This document shows, one piece after another, positions 9,757-20,867 of a stretch of 33,200 nucleotides of DNA (the first letter of the stretch is position 1; each line of letters begins with the position of its first letter). The DNA lies in the NCBI GenBank assembly GCA_025716815.1, contig JAIXMN010000076.1, forward strand, positions 1 through 33,200. Reading direction: 5' to 3'. Origin of the DNA: Dichotomocladium elegans. Lineage: Eukaryota > Mucoromycota > Mucoromycetes > Mucorales > Lichtheimiaceae. Made by a program: the position numbers and the translations under genes. The notes beneath the pieces were generated by a model, which was not told where the DNA came from, made no database searches, and worked only from the letters and a program-made list of their open reading frames with translations.

Positions 9757-11045
9757 ATGGGAAAAATTACTACCAACCCCATAAAGAAAACCAAACCTAC
9801 GCCTGGTCCTAGTGCAACCTCCGACCACTCACCCGCTACTCCGCAAATGTCTGCTACCGCCCCATTGAATCAAACTCCGGATTTGGAAGATCCCAATATC
9901 TTTGGTATCGCCAACCCTATAGGCGTATCTACTACAATCCCTCTGCCTCTAGATGCACCTATTTATATTGTCGAACTCTTCCAGCTGGTCACCGCACAAA
10001 CCTCGCGACTTGCTCATCTTGAGACACTCGCCGCTGCCAACACCGCGCTTACCAAGGAAAATGAGGCCCTTAAAAAGCGTATCCAAGAGCTGGAACAGCG
10101 CCTCATTAAAACTCCCTCTTCCACTATGGATGATTCACCAATGACAGACGCTCTTCCAAGAGAGCCAGGAGACTTTACATTTACTGTCCCTACTCAAAGC
10201 TCCCCAAAGACTGACTCTACGTCTCTCTTTCGTACTGGTCAAGGCTCCACTGCTTCCAAATACGCTACCTGCTCCCCTGCTCCCAGCCCAGCAGATACTT
10301 CCAGCGCAACCAAGCAACAGTCTCCCTACCAAGCCGCTGCTTATAAAGGTCTCAGAAACCCTACTGCCCAGCGCAAAATCACCTCGGCCGCCCGCAAAAC
10401 AGCGGCTCGCTCCTTCCAACCTATCTCAGACAACCAAGGTTTCCAGTATCTCTACCTTCCCTGTCGCCTCAAGGAGAAAATCTCTATCGTGCGAGACAAA
10501 TTGGCAAAATTGCATATCGCAACGTCACGAATTCTCGATATCCAATTCCCCACAAAGACAATTGTAGGCCTTCTGGTACACAATGATTATGTCCCCACCA
10601 TCCGCAACCGCCTTGCAAAGGCTAAAATCTCCACGATTGATGAATTTGATCCTTATCTGGGACTATCCTGCGCCACCCTGAGCTCCTCACCCTCTCTGAA
10701 GCTGACAAAAACGCAAAAGCTTCTGAATTCCACACCAAACGCTGCCTACGAGCCCTCGATTACATCCGTAAACCTGTAGCTTTCTCGGTAGCTAAAACCT
10801 TTCTTGAAAACCAATGGATAACCCAAGAACATGTAAAGCAACTTCACCAAGGTATCCCCTTTTTTTCTGATCAGAATAAAGGTCAGGCCCCACTACTCGC
10901 TCCTTCCCAAATAACCAATGCAGACGCCCCGCAACCCAGTGATTTCGCCACCGAGGACATGGAAATGACCATACCTATCACCAATGACCCTACCAATGCC
11001 CCTCTCACCCCTTCAGGTGTCGGTGAACCTGCAACAACTCATTAA
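9757..11045 (+). pseudogene. ORF1 of B2, one frameshift in the C-terminal third
   Basis: The coiled coil and the whole RRM-like region are open. One C is missing near 10651 (CCC read as CC, in the codons for DFDPLSG-type sequence), so the protein would leave frame and end at about 10779, losing the C-terminal helical region and the conserved SGVGEP end. The normal stop at 11043-11045 and the TAATG overlap are still present in the sequence. A truncated product would not terminate at TAATG, so coupled ORF2 translation would be lost if the deletion is real. B1 and B3 both have the missing C. Confidence 0.82.
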
Positions 11046-14000
11046 TGAGTAGTCAAACAATGACTCTCTCTTGCTGGAATGCCAATGGCATTGCCAGACA
11101 TACAGTTTCCTTATTAACTGATGCACTTTATGATTCTACTTTAATTTTCCTAACAGAAACTTGGTTACTTCCTCCTTATAGATACCCGACCTCTTGGAAA
11201 CAATATCACACTTATGGCCTCCCAGTACAAGGCGATGGTTTTCGAGGACAACAAGGCATTACATTACTAATCAATCCCAAATGTACCTACCCTGTTATCC
11301 ATCTTCCATCGTCTTCTCCCTATGTTTTAACCTGTCAAATATCCACCTATCTGATCCACTGTTTATACCTTCCGCCTTCAATGCCCGATGACGAAGCCCT
11401 TGACGTACTCCACTCCTTACCCATCAATCCCAACCCCAACCAAACCAACACTATCTTCTGTGGTGATTTTAATGCAAGACATGCCCAATTACTTGGCGAT
11501 TCAAAATCAACGCAACGTGGCTATGCTTTGGCCCATTGGATTACAGAAACTGGTTTGTGTTGCTGGAATGCTGAGCATACCTATGGACAGCCCACCTATT
11601 ATTGCTGCCGACGCACCACCTCAGACGGTGGTATCTTCCAGAGTATCATTGATTTGATGCTATCTACGAACAACCTCTTACAGCCCCACCTCACCGTCCG
11701 CTCTGATCTTAGCCTTGGATCTGACCACCATCCTATTACTCTCACCTTCCATAATCCCCTTCGCCCTCCACCTAAGCAAAAGCACCCTCGCAGGCTTTGG
11801 AACTTGGGTAAACTACTGAAACCTAATTGTTTCTATGTTCAACTCTTTGCTGAAAGGACCACATCCCTCCGATCGCAACTAAGACACCTCTTAGATTGCA
11901 ATGACCTTCCGCACCCGGCCCTAACTATAAATACAATGGCCGTCGATCTCACCACTATCATCCACTCTTGCCTTGACGACTCTGTAGGTAGTAGAGCACC
12001 CAATATTGATCGTCAATCTTGGTTTTGGACCCCCTTCTTATCTCAGCTAGCTTCTCGCAGGGAACAGGCTCGCTATCATTGGCGTACTGATCCCATCCAA
12101 CCACCAAACTAGCACTTATGACGCTTATGTAGATCTAGACACAACCTTCAAACGTGAATGTAAAAAGCGAAAGCGATACACTTGGAAACAATTCTGTGCT
12201 CGTTTGTCGACCGGTGACTTTGCGGAAACCATTAAAACTATCAAAGGTATTCGTAAAAGCCGCTCTACCACCCCTCAGTATAATCACCCAGACGGCCCTG
12301 CAGCAGCAGCCCTTAATATGTCACGACATTTACGGAATGTGTTTGCAGGTGATCATCTCCCAGAACACCGTCAACCCATTCTATCCAGCTCCACTGGACC
12401 CCACCCGTTGACCTTCTCTGATACCGACAGTCTCCATGATTGTCCCTTCACTGCTGATTTGATCTCAACCATGATTCTGAAAAAACTATCTCGAAACAAG
12501 GCACCAGGCGCTGACCACATTCGCACTGAAATGTTACTACCTATTGCCAAAGATCTCACTTCTCTCCTCGTCCCTTTATTTAGTTTATGCTGGAAATGGT
12601 CAGCCATCCCTACAGCCTGGACCATAGCCCAAATTATACCTATATATAAGAAAGGCAACCCACTGGATCCCGGCAATTTCAGGCCTATTAGCTTAACATC
12701 TGTCTTCCGAAAATTACTTGAACTATGTTTGCAAGATCTACTAACTGTTACTGCTCCTCCGTTAGATATAGTCCAAGGTGGCTTCCGTGCAAATCGTAGT
12801 GCTTTAGATCAGGCTCTCTGCCTCCATGAGATTTGTGAACAACATGCTAAAGACCATTACAATGAACGTCCCGTCCTCGCATTCCTCGATATAAAATCGG
12901 CCTATGACACTGTTGATCGCACCATTATCTGGAGAGCCCTCGAGCTTCATATATCGACCCCACTCTTAGCGCTCCTCCAGAGCCTCTTTGATAATGTTCA
13001 CATCCAAGTTCTTGTCCAAAACACGCCTGCTCCAACATTTCATCCAGTGACAGGTGTACTCCAAGGTTCCATTCTCTCCCCTTTCCTCTACTCGATTTAT
13101 ATTAACAGCCTCCCGGCATATCTTCGTACTACCCGCTACCCTGTTAATCGTGCCTTTGACAAGCCCACCAAAAGAGAATTTGGAGGCGTCTGGGTCAACT
13201 CTCTGTTATATGCTGATGATGTAGTGCTGATAGCTACAGCTGACCTGATGCCACGCTTACTCAAAAAAGCTGAAGAACATTCACACCGCCTAGGGTACCG
13301 CTGGAACCCTGCTAAATGCGTGATTGTTAATTCCCCTACTGCCTTTGGTGCTCCTCCGCTGAAACTATATGGTACTGCAATGCCTTGTGCCGATTCATTC
13401 GTCTATCTGGGTATCCCTTTCGACATCAACGGAAAAATCGACACAAACCGCCTGCTAAAACGCAACGTGCAAAAAGCATTGACTGTGATGCGTACGAGCC
13501 TTCAACCCCTGGGCCTACGCTCACCTTCATTTAGCAAACTAACCGCCACCCGCCTATATAGCCTACTGATTCGTCCAATCATGGAATATGGTCTTGCCAT
13601 CTCACCACTCCTCGTTAAGCAAGCTCTCCTACTTGATAAAGCTCAAGATCAGTGTCTAAGAATTCTATTCGGTGGTCATGCCAAAAGCTCGACAGCCATC
13701 TTCAAACACATGAATAATATTCCAACCATGTCCCAACGCGCTCAAAGACTTATGTTCAAGATGATCTGCCGCGTCCATCTTCTTCCCGACACTACTTTAC
13801 TCACGAAAATTATCCATTCCTGTACCACCGCCAACTATCGCTGGCAGCGTCTTATAGCCTCAAGTTTACTATGGAACAATCTACCTCCCGCTACTAACCT
13901 ACGAATAGAGGTCTGCCGTAAACCTCAACAACAAGATCAACACTATCTTCAATATCGCCAGACCCACCACACAACCATCCTCACCCGCACAAATCCCCAC

Positions 14001-14483
14001 CGCCAGTACTACTGTCTGCATGTCGCTCACAGCTAGGAATTGACCCTATCTTATATATCCCCATGTCCATTTTTGATCGAAGTAGACTAATAAGGTGGCG
14101 AATGGGTTGGTTACCGGCCCGTCCTGCTGGCTGCACTCGGTGCCATGCCCCCCATGCATCTCGAAGCCATCTCCTCCAATGCCTTTCCGTCTCTGCTCGA
14201 CTGAATTTGCCACCGACGATTGAGCCTAATCCTTTGGATTACTTTCTCAACACATATCTTCCAACAAAAAAGCCTTCTACCTCACCAGCTGAGCGCACTC
14301 ATCCTTTGACCGCTCAACACCAACACTTGACTACTTATTGGCCGATTCTATGCCAAATAATGCTTGAAATTGATCAAATATGCCACCCTGACGCTGAATT
14401 CACAGGTGCGGCTCTCATCACTAGTGGCATCCCACTCTTGAAATGGTTCATCGTCTGTGATGGCGACCAACAACATGATTCCT

Positions 14484-14488
<5 letters not shown>
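11045..14488 (+). pseudogene. ORF2 of B2, three single-base deletions
   Basis: The sequence is otherwise that of the intact B1 ORF2, one codon shorter overall (3444 against 3447 nt). Bases are missing near 12090 (GAA read as GA) and 12116 (TTT read as TT), between the nuclease and reverse transcriptase domains, and near 13996 (five C read as four) before the C-terminal knuckle. The reverse transcriptase block with YADD is open within 12204-14036, and the knuckle region within 14063-14488. Nuclease and polymerase are thus in separate frames unless these are consensus errors. Confidence 0.85.
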
Positions 14489-14534
<46 letters not shown>

Positions 14535-14940
14535 AAAAAGAAAAAAAAAAAAAACCAAAAAAAACCAAACAAATTGCCACTCAGTCACAATTCGGACCTT
14601 AGACTTTCAGGCGGCCAAATGCCCCCTTTCCCGATTTACTTTTTCATGCGTGCAACACAGGCAGCTCCGACAACTTTTCGTGATCTGATGCACTATCTCC
14701 AACGCGACCTACAACCTTTTTTACCTACTACCCAGTAGATTTTTTAGCCATATCTCCCTTTTATATAACTTATAAGTTTTTGACTTTATAGTTTTTTTCT
14801 CTTATTTTATATAAGCTTGCTCGAGTGGTATCCTTTTATTGCCCTATAGGGATCCGGTTATATACCACGTTAAATAAAACATACACTTTGTCTATACTAT
14901 ACCGGCACCTTTTCTTCCGCTTTTCCATCACTTTTTTTGG
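14489..14940 (+). other. 3' non-coding end of B2 with A tract
   Basis: No gene is visible. There are 46 A from 14487, then G-interrupted A runs to about 14554. The rest matches the B1 and B3 3' ends closely although the next element here is type A, which again ties this block to the upstream ORF2. Confidence 0.82.
14808..14878 (+). promoter_or_regulatory. TATA box, hairpin and AATAAA at the B2 end
   Basis: TATATAAG is at 14808-14815, hairpin arms at 14825-14831 and 14862-14868, the palindrome at 14842-14851 and AATAAA at 14873-14878. Its sequence is identical in these parts to the B1 and B3 ends. It would drive A2. Confidence 0.55.
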
Positions 14941-15301
14941 AGGATACAGGTATTTTTCGTCACGTGACAAGTACAAATTTCGCAACAATCACCATTACAA
15001 CCAAACAATCCACCAAAGACACTAGCAACACCACAGCACCTGTCCAGGACACTCAACAACAGCTCCCAACAGCTTTAACGACACCTCAACAGCACCTACA
15101 GAAAAAAGTACAAACGATCTTGAGATTGCCATCTCAACATCTGCGACATCTGAAAAGCAGAAAAGCCCCTCATCACTTACAGTAAGCAACCCAAACAACA
15201 GTTCTAGCGGCCCTCTCAGCGTTTGTGGCAGCAAAAGAACAGCCACTGAAATCTCCACAGCCTTTTTTTCTGCTGACAACGACCATTTACTTCTTTCCAC
15301 C
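14941..15301 (+). other. ATG-free leader of A2, one frame break
   Basis: No ATG occurs before the ORF1 ATG. GTCACGTGAC is at 14959-14968. One C is missing near 15084 (ACACC against ACACCC in A1), so the open frame reaching back to the junction is broken here while A1's is not. Confidence 0.7.
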
Positions 15302-16609
15302 ATGGGAAAAACGACGGTAACTAGAAAATCCAATAACAAAAAAATCAAGCCCATCTCCGCTCCTGTCCCCTCTGACTCTACTGTCTCACCAACCACCGAG
15401 CCAGTAGAAATGCAGCTAGAACGCAACCCGGATGTGCTCAACACTCCTACTCTATTTGGGGAAACCACCCCCATTGGTAGTAGTACACCAATCATCGTTC
15501 CACCTAATGCACCAGAGTACATTACGGCTCTGTTCAACATGATTCAGGCGCAAAGCTCTCGCCTGACTCAATTGGAGGCTCTAGTAGCTGAAAACGCCCT
15601 TCTCAAGGCTGAGAATGACCAACTCCGTAAGCAATTACAACAGCTTCAGCGTTCTCCTACCTTCAACAACGACGTTGATATGGCTGAAACTAGCGATCCA
15701 TCTCGTGCTCCAGGTGATTTTACTTTCAAAATCCCTACCAACACACCTATGGGTACAAAGTCCTCCCCTTCGCATATCCTAGTTAGGACACCACAAGGAT
15801 CACAGGCATCGAAATATGCCAATGATGACACACCCAGCACTACTAGCACTCCTCTGCCTCCCCCTCAAATGTCCCCTTATCAAGCTGCAGCTCATCGTGG
15901 TATTAAAGCCAACAGCAATAAGCTCGCTCCACCCAAGGTCACTACTGCTGCTCGAAGAGCTGCTGTACGCCTGTTCCAACCTGCATCATCAAATCCAGGT
16001 TACCAATACATTCACCTTCCCTGCCGTGTTCGCCATAAGTTGAAAGAATTACGTGCTAAACTTGCTGCCATACACATCAACCCATCGCGCATCCTGGATA
16101 TCCAATATCCAGCTAAACAAACCGTCAGCCTATTGGTGCACAACGATTATGCACCTATCGTTAAACAACGTCTCACCAAAGCCAAGGTTCCTATTCTTGC
16201 AGACTTTGATCCCTTATCTGGTACTATCCTCCATAATACCGAACTAGCCGCTCTCCCAGAGGCAGAAAAACAAGCCAAAGCTCGTGAGTTCCATACCCTC
16301 CGTTGCCTCAGAGCCCTGGATTTCATTCGCACTCCAGTAGCCTACGCTGTAGCCAAGACCTTCTTGATCAACACCTGGATCACTCAAGAACATATAGACC
16401 AATTACGAAAGGGCATCCCTTTCTTCCCTTCTTCATCGAAAGATTCCCAGCAATCCCAAACCTCACAACCACCCAGCACACAACTTGACGACGATACTCA
16501 CATCAATGAACTAGCCATTGATGATGTTGATATGACTCAACAGTCGACCACCACTGATACGACTTCTCCTTCAGGTGCTGGTGAACCTGCATCCAACAAT
16601 AATGAGTAG
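15302..16609 (+). CDS. ORF1 of A2: coiled-coil RNA-binding protein (435 aa as read)
   Basis: The ATG lies in a strong context (CCACCATGGG) and is the first in the element. The protein has a basic start (MGKTTVTRKS), a coiled coil with leucine/isoleucine heptads at about 73-117, an FGETTPIG motif just before it, and an RRM-like stretch in the second half (IHLPCRV ... RILDIQYP ... LLVHNDY). One C is missing near 16593, so the last codons read NNNE and end at TAG 16607-16609 instead of at TAATG. ORF1 then overlaps the ORF2 ATG (16602) by 8 nt. A1 shows the normal end. Confidence 0.85.
   Translation: MGKTTVTRKSNNKKIKPISAPVPSDSTVSPTTEPVEMQLERNPDVLNTPTLFGETTPIGSSTPIIVPPNAPEYITALFNMIQAQSSRLTQLEALVAENALLKAENDQLRKQLQQLQRSPTFNNDVDMAETSDPSRAPGDFTFKIPTNTPMGTKSSPSHILVRTPQGSQASKYANDDTPSTTSTPLPPPQMSPYQAAAHRGIKANSNKLAPPKVTTAARRAAVRLFQPASSNPGYQYIHLPCRVRHKLKELRAKLAAIHINPSRILDIQYPAKQTVSLLVHNDYAPIVKQRLTKAKVPILADFDPLSGTILHNTELAALPEAEKQAKAREFHTLRCLRALDFIRTPVAYAVAKTFLINTWITQEHIDQLRKGIPFFPSSSKDSQQSQTSQPPSTQLDDDTHINELAIDDVDMTQQSTTTDTTSPSGAGEPASNNNE
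16572..16609 (+). promoter_or_regulatory. ORF1/ORF2 coupling site of A2, altered
   Basis: The CAGGT/ACCTG stem (16572-16589) is present and TAATG is still in the DNA. The single-base deletion between them puts ORF1 in another frame, so the ORF1 stop is TAG at 16607-16609, downstream of the ORF2 ATG. Confidence 0.55.
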
Positions 16610-19600
16610 TCGATCACTGACTATCTCATGTTGGAATGCTAATGGCATTGCCAAACACACTATATCTTTGATTACAGATCCACTTATGCATTCTACCCTC
16701 ATTTTTCTAACTGAAACTTGGTTACTTTCTCCATATAGATATCCTACCTCATGGCAACAATATCACACCTATGGCGTTCCCGTTGAGGGGATGGCTTCCG
16801 GGACAACAAGGCATTACACTATTGGTTAACCCCAATTGTCCCTACCCTGTCACTCATTTTCCATCCTCATCTCCTTACGTCCTTTCATGTCAAATCTCAA
16901 CCTTTTTAATCCATTGCTTATATCTCCCGCCCTCTATGCCAGCTCCTGATGCCCTCGAAATTATACGCTCCTTACCCATCAATCCTAACCGCACCCATAC
17001 CAACACCATCTTCTGTGGCGACTTTAACGCTCGTCATGCCCAGCTATTAGGTGATGCCAAATCCACACAACGAGGCTATGCACTCGCACAATGGCTCAAC
17101 GAAACAGGCTTACGTTGCTGGAATGCTGAACTCACCTATGGCCAGCCCACATACTACTGCTGTAGACGTAGCACCTCTCAAGGCGCTATATTCCAGAGCA
17201 TCGTTGACCTCATGATATCTACAGACAACATCCAACAACCCGAGCTTATTGTGCATAGCGATATCAGCGCGGGCTCTGATCATCATCCAATTTCCTTCAC
17301 TTTCCTGAATCCACGCCCACCACCACCCAAGAGCAAACATCCTCGTCGTCTATGGAACCTTGGTAAATTGAAGAATCCTAACTGTACCTACCAATCTCTC
17401 TTTTCAGAGAGACTAGCGTCACTCAAACTTCATCTCCAGCATACATTAACAATCGATAACCTTCCTTCACCTCAATCCACCATCAATGCATTGAACAACG
17501 ACCTCAACAATCTTGTATCTTCATGCTTAGATGATTCAATTGGCCGTCGCTCTCACACGTCAGCTCATAAGTCATGGTTCTGGACGCCTGACCTTCACCG
17601 CTTATCCAAACAACGTGAACACGCTCGTTCACGCTGGAGAAGAGAAACAGACCCCTTCCGTCAACTACGACTATATGATCACTACGAAGCACTAGATTCT
17701 GATTTCAAAAAAGAATGTAAGAAACGCCAACGTCATACTTGGAGAGCCTTCTGTCATAAGTTGTCTACAGGTGATTTCACTGAGACCATCAAAACAATCA
17801 AAGGGATACGAAAAAGCCGTACCACCACTCCACGTTTCAATCATCCTGATGGACCAGACCAAGCGGCTCTAGCCATGTCACGCCATCTTAGAAATATCTT
17901 TGCTGGCGACCATCTTCCCGCTGACCGTCAACCACTCCCCCCGAAACCAACAGGCCCTCATCCCTATACCTTTGATGATGCACCTCAACATGATTGTCCC
18001 TTTCATGATGACCAAATTTCAGAAATGATACGAAAAAAACTGTCTCGCAACAAAGCACCTGGAGTTGACCATATTCGTACTGAAATCCTCCTACCTATTG
18101 AAAAAGCGCTTACCCCTCTTCTTACCTTATTATTTAGGTTATGTTGGAAATGGGCCTGTGTGCCCACCCACTGGACTATAGCCCAAGTAATCCAATATAT
18201 AAGAAAGGCGATCCACTTGAGCCAGGCAATTTTAGACCGATTAGTTTAACTTCTGTTTTTCGTAAATTATTTGAATTATGTCTCCAAGATGTGTTAACCT
18301 CAACTGCTCCCCCATTAGATATTGTACAAGGTGGTTTTCGCGTTCATCGAAGTGCATTAGATCAGGCCCTCTGCCTCCATGAGCTATGTGAACAACACGC
18401 CAAAGATCACTATGGTGAACGACCCGTCCTTGCATTCCTTGACATCAAGTCTGCCTACGACACCGTCGATAGAGCCATTATTTGGCGAGCTTTAGAAACC
18501 CATATCTCTGCTCCTCTACTGGCATTACTACAAAGCCTTTTCGATGAAGTCCTTATTCAAGTATTAGTCCAGAACACGACCTCTCCTAGCTTCCACCCTG
18601 TCACTGGGGTTCTTCAAGGATCCATTTTATCTCCCTTTTTGTATTCCATATATATCAACAGCCTTCCAACTTTCCTACGAACAGCACGCATTCCCCCCAA
18701 CAGAGCATTTGACCAACCCATCAACCGAAGATTCAATGGTGTTTGGATCAACAGCCTCCTCTACGCAGATGATGTTGTTCTTATTGCCACTGCCGACCTT
18801 ATGCCTAGGCTCCTCAAAAAAGCTGAACTTCATTCTCAACAACTAGGCTACAGATGGAACCCCGAAAAGTGTGTAATCCTCAACTCACCTACACCTTTAG
18901 GAGCGCCACCACTGAAACTATATGATACCGCTATACCATGTGCGGACTCCTTTGTCTACCTTGGTATTCCGTTTAATCAACATGGCAACCTTGATGCAGC
19001 CCTTTTATTGCACCGCAATATTAAAAAAGCTCTTCATGCCATGCGTACTGTCTTACAACCCCTAGGTTTACGCTCTCCCTCCTTCTCAAGATTAACCGCT
19101 ACCCGCCTCTTCACCATGCTTATCCGCCCAATAATGGAATACGGCCTCGCAATTTCGATCTTTCTTAAAAAGCAAATTTTACTCTTCGAGAAAGCCCAAG
19201 ATCAATGCCTCCGTATTCTCTTTGGTGGACACTCGAAAAGCTCAACCGCAGTCTTCAAACACATGACTAACATCCCCTCCATGGACCAACGAATACAGAG
19301 ACTTATATTCAAAATGATTTGCCGAGTATATCATCTCCCGGAGGACACTTTATTGAAAACCATCCTTTCCCACTGCACTACGCCCAACTACCGATGGCCA
19401 CGTCTACTTAAATACAGTATTCTCTGGAAAAGTCTCCCTACGGATGCCCAACAACGGTTAGCCATATACGACAAACCTTCACTACAAGACCAACATTACC
19501 TCCGCTATCGCCAATCCACTCATGACACCATCACCAATCCGACAAATACCCCTCCACCACCTGTTTTACTCTCTGCATGCAGAAGTACTATTGGTATTGA

Positions 19601-20033
19601 CCCCATCCTTTTCCTACCCATGTCCACGTTTGATCGCAGTCGCCTTCTTCGATGGCGCATGGGATGGCTTCCCGCTCGCCCGATTGGCTGTAACAAATGT
19701 GAAGCTGCACATGCCTCTCGCCAACACCTCATCTCTTGCCTTGATGTTGCTAATCGTCTCAACATCCCTCCAGAGGTCAAACCTAACCCGATCGATTACT
19801 TCCTCAACACTTATCTCCCAACATACAAACCTTCGATCGAGCCTCATGAACGCATACAACCGCTGTCACCTTTACGAAAACACCTGGTCACTTACTGGCC
19901 GACCCTGTGCCAAATCATGCTGGAGATTGATCAAATATGTCATCCCAACGAAGAATTCACCGGTACATCTTTAATTGTTAATGGTCTACCTCTACTCCAG
20001 TGGTATACGCCGACAGTTTCTGATCACCAATGA
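16602..20033 (+). pseudogene. ORF2 of A2, three single-base deletions
   Basis: The start is set by homology to the C1 and B1 starts (MSSRSLTIS). G is missing near 16790 (five G read as four) and near 16802 (four read as three), so the first 60 or so codons are in a different frame from the rest of the nuclease. One C is missing near 18193 (CCC read as CC) inside the reverse transcriptase, between DWTIAQV-type sequence and IYKKGDP. From there to the stop the frame is open, including LDIKSAYDTVD, YADD and the C-terminal knuckle. A1 has all three of these bases, and A2 has the bases missing in A1. Confidence 0.85.
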
Positions 20034-20481
20034 CCTCATCCATATATACCTCAATAAAAATACAAAAAAAAGCAAAAAACCGGATAAACCGATAAAAAAA
20101 AAAAAAAAACCAAAAAAAAAAAAAAAAAAGAAAATCCACCAAAAACAAACCCCGATACTGACTTTTAATGCTTCTGCTACTTTTTACTTTCATGCTACTT
20201 TCTCGTAGATCCTGATCTGATGCACTACCTATGGCGCGTCTACCAACCTTTTTAACCAACTGCCTCGCGTAGTTGAATTTTTTAGCTTACCCTTTACTAA
20301 CCTCTTATATAGCCATAAGTTTTTACTTTCCATAGTCTTTTCCTTATTCTATATAAGTATGCTCGAGTGGTATCCATATAGCCCTATAGGGATCCGGATA
20401 CATACCACGTTAAATAAAACCAACCCCTTTGTCTATACTACACCGGCACCTTTTCTTCCGCTTTTCCATCACTTTTTTTGG
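20034..20481 (+). other. 3' non-coding end of A2
   Basis: No gene is visible. The interrupted A-rich tract runs from about 20055 to 20133. The sequence is nearly identical to 3383-3830 except for small indels such as CTACTTTTT against CTACTTTT, although the element that follows is type C rather than type B. Confidence 0.82.
20350..20418 (+). promoter_or_regulatory. TATA box, hairpin and AATAAA at the A2 end
   Basis: TATATAAG is at 20350-20357, arms at 20367-20373 and 20402-20408, palindrome at 20382-20391 and AATAAA at 20413-20418. It would serve as promoter of C1, the only wholly intact element. Confidence 0.55.
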
Positions 20482-20867
20482 ACGATATAGGTACCCTAGA
20501 ACACGTGACCACAACTTTAATAGCAAGTCAATCTACCATTACCACCCAAACCCAAGCAAAAGTCGATAGCCAAGGAGCCAAGACAGAACTATCAGTTCCG
20601 CAACCATCAACAAGTAGTTTGATACCAATTTCGTCCTCCATTGTCGACAAAAGTGCAAACGATTTTGCGATCGCCAACCATCAAGCATCCGCCAAGGAAA
20701 ACACCGAACCAACATCTCCCACCACCAACACCCTCCAGTCAGCACAGCGTACTCAGAAGCGTTCCAATACTTTTATAACCGATTCACTACCTTCCGCTAA
20801 ATTTTCTAAGCGACGCTTATCGGAAGTTTACCCTACCCTGTCTTCAGAAGACAACGAAGAATCTCGT
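20482..20867 (+). other. ATG-free leader of C1
   Basis: The sequence is strongly diverged from A and B yet also has no ATG before 20868, and it stays open in the ORF1 frame back to the junction (TTG at 20478). Shared encoded motifs are EHVTTT, KSANDFAIA and KRRLSEV. CACGTGAC is at 20502-20509, the conserved core of the GTCACGTGAC palindrome. Confidence 0.7.

Larger units (their letters stand above)
9389..14940 (+). mobile_element. LINE element B2, full length
   Basis: This type-B element follows another type-B element directly. It begins GGGATACAGG, one G more than B1 and B3, and ends at TTTTTTTGG (14932-14940). Both ORFs carry single-base deletions in short runs. ORF1 has three C-to-T or T-to-C differences from B1 and B3 near its 3' end (around 10744, 10832 and 10920). 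Confidence 0.92.
14941..20481 (+). mobile_element. LINE element A2, full length
   Basis: This complete type-A element starts AGGATACAGG after the B2 end and stops at TTTTTTTGG (20473-20481) before C1. It serves as the reference that shows how the two ends of the window fit together. ORF1 is open over nearly its whole length, and ORF2 has three single-base deletions. Confidence 0.92.

Noticed and set aside
14825..15025. Open frame across the B2/A2 junction (also at 31372-31572) suggesting a small protein encoded by the junction.
   Set aside because: It starts at GTG, lies in the non-coding tail and an off-frame part of the leader, and does not persist after the B1 end, where the G count differs.
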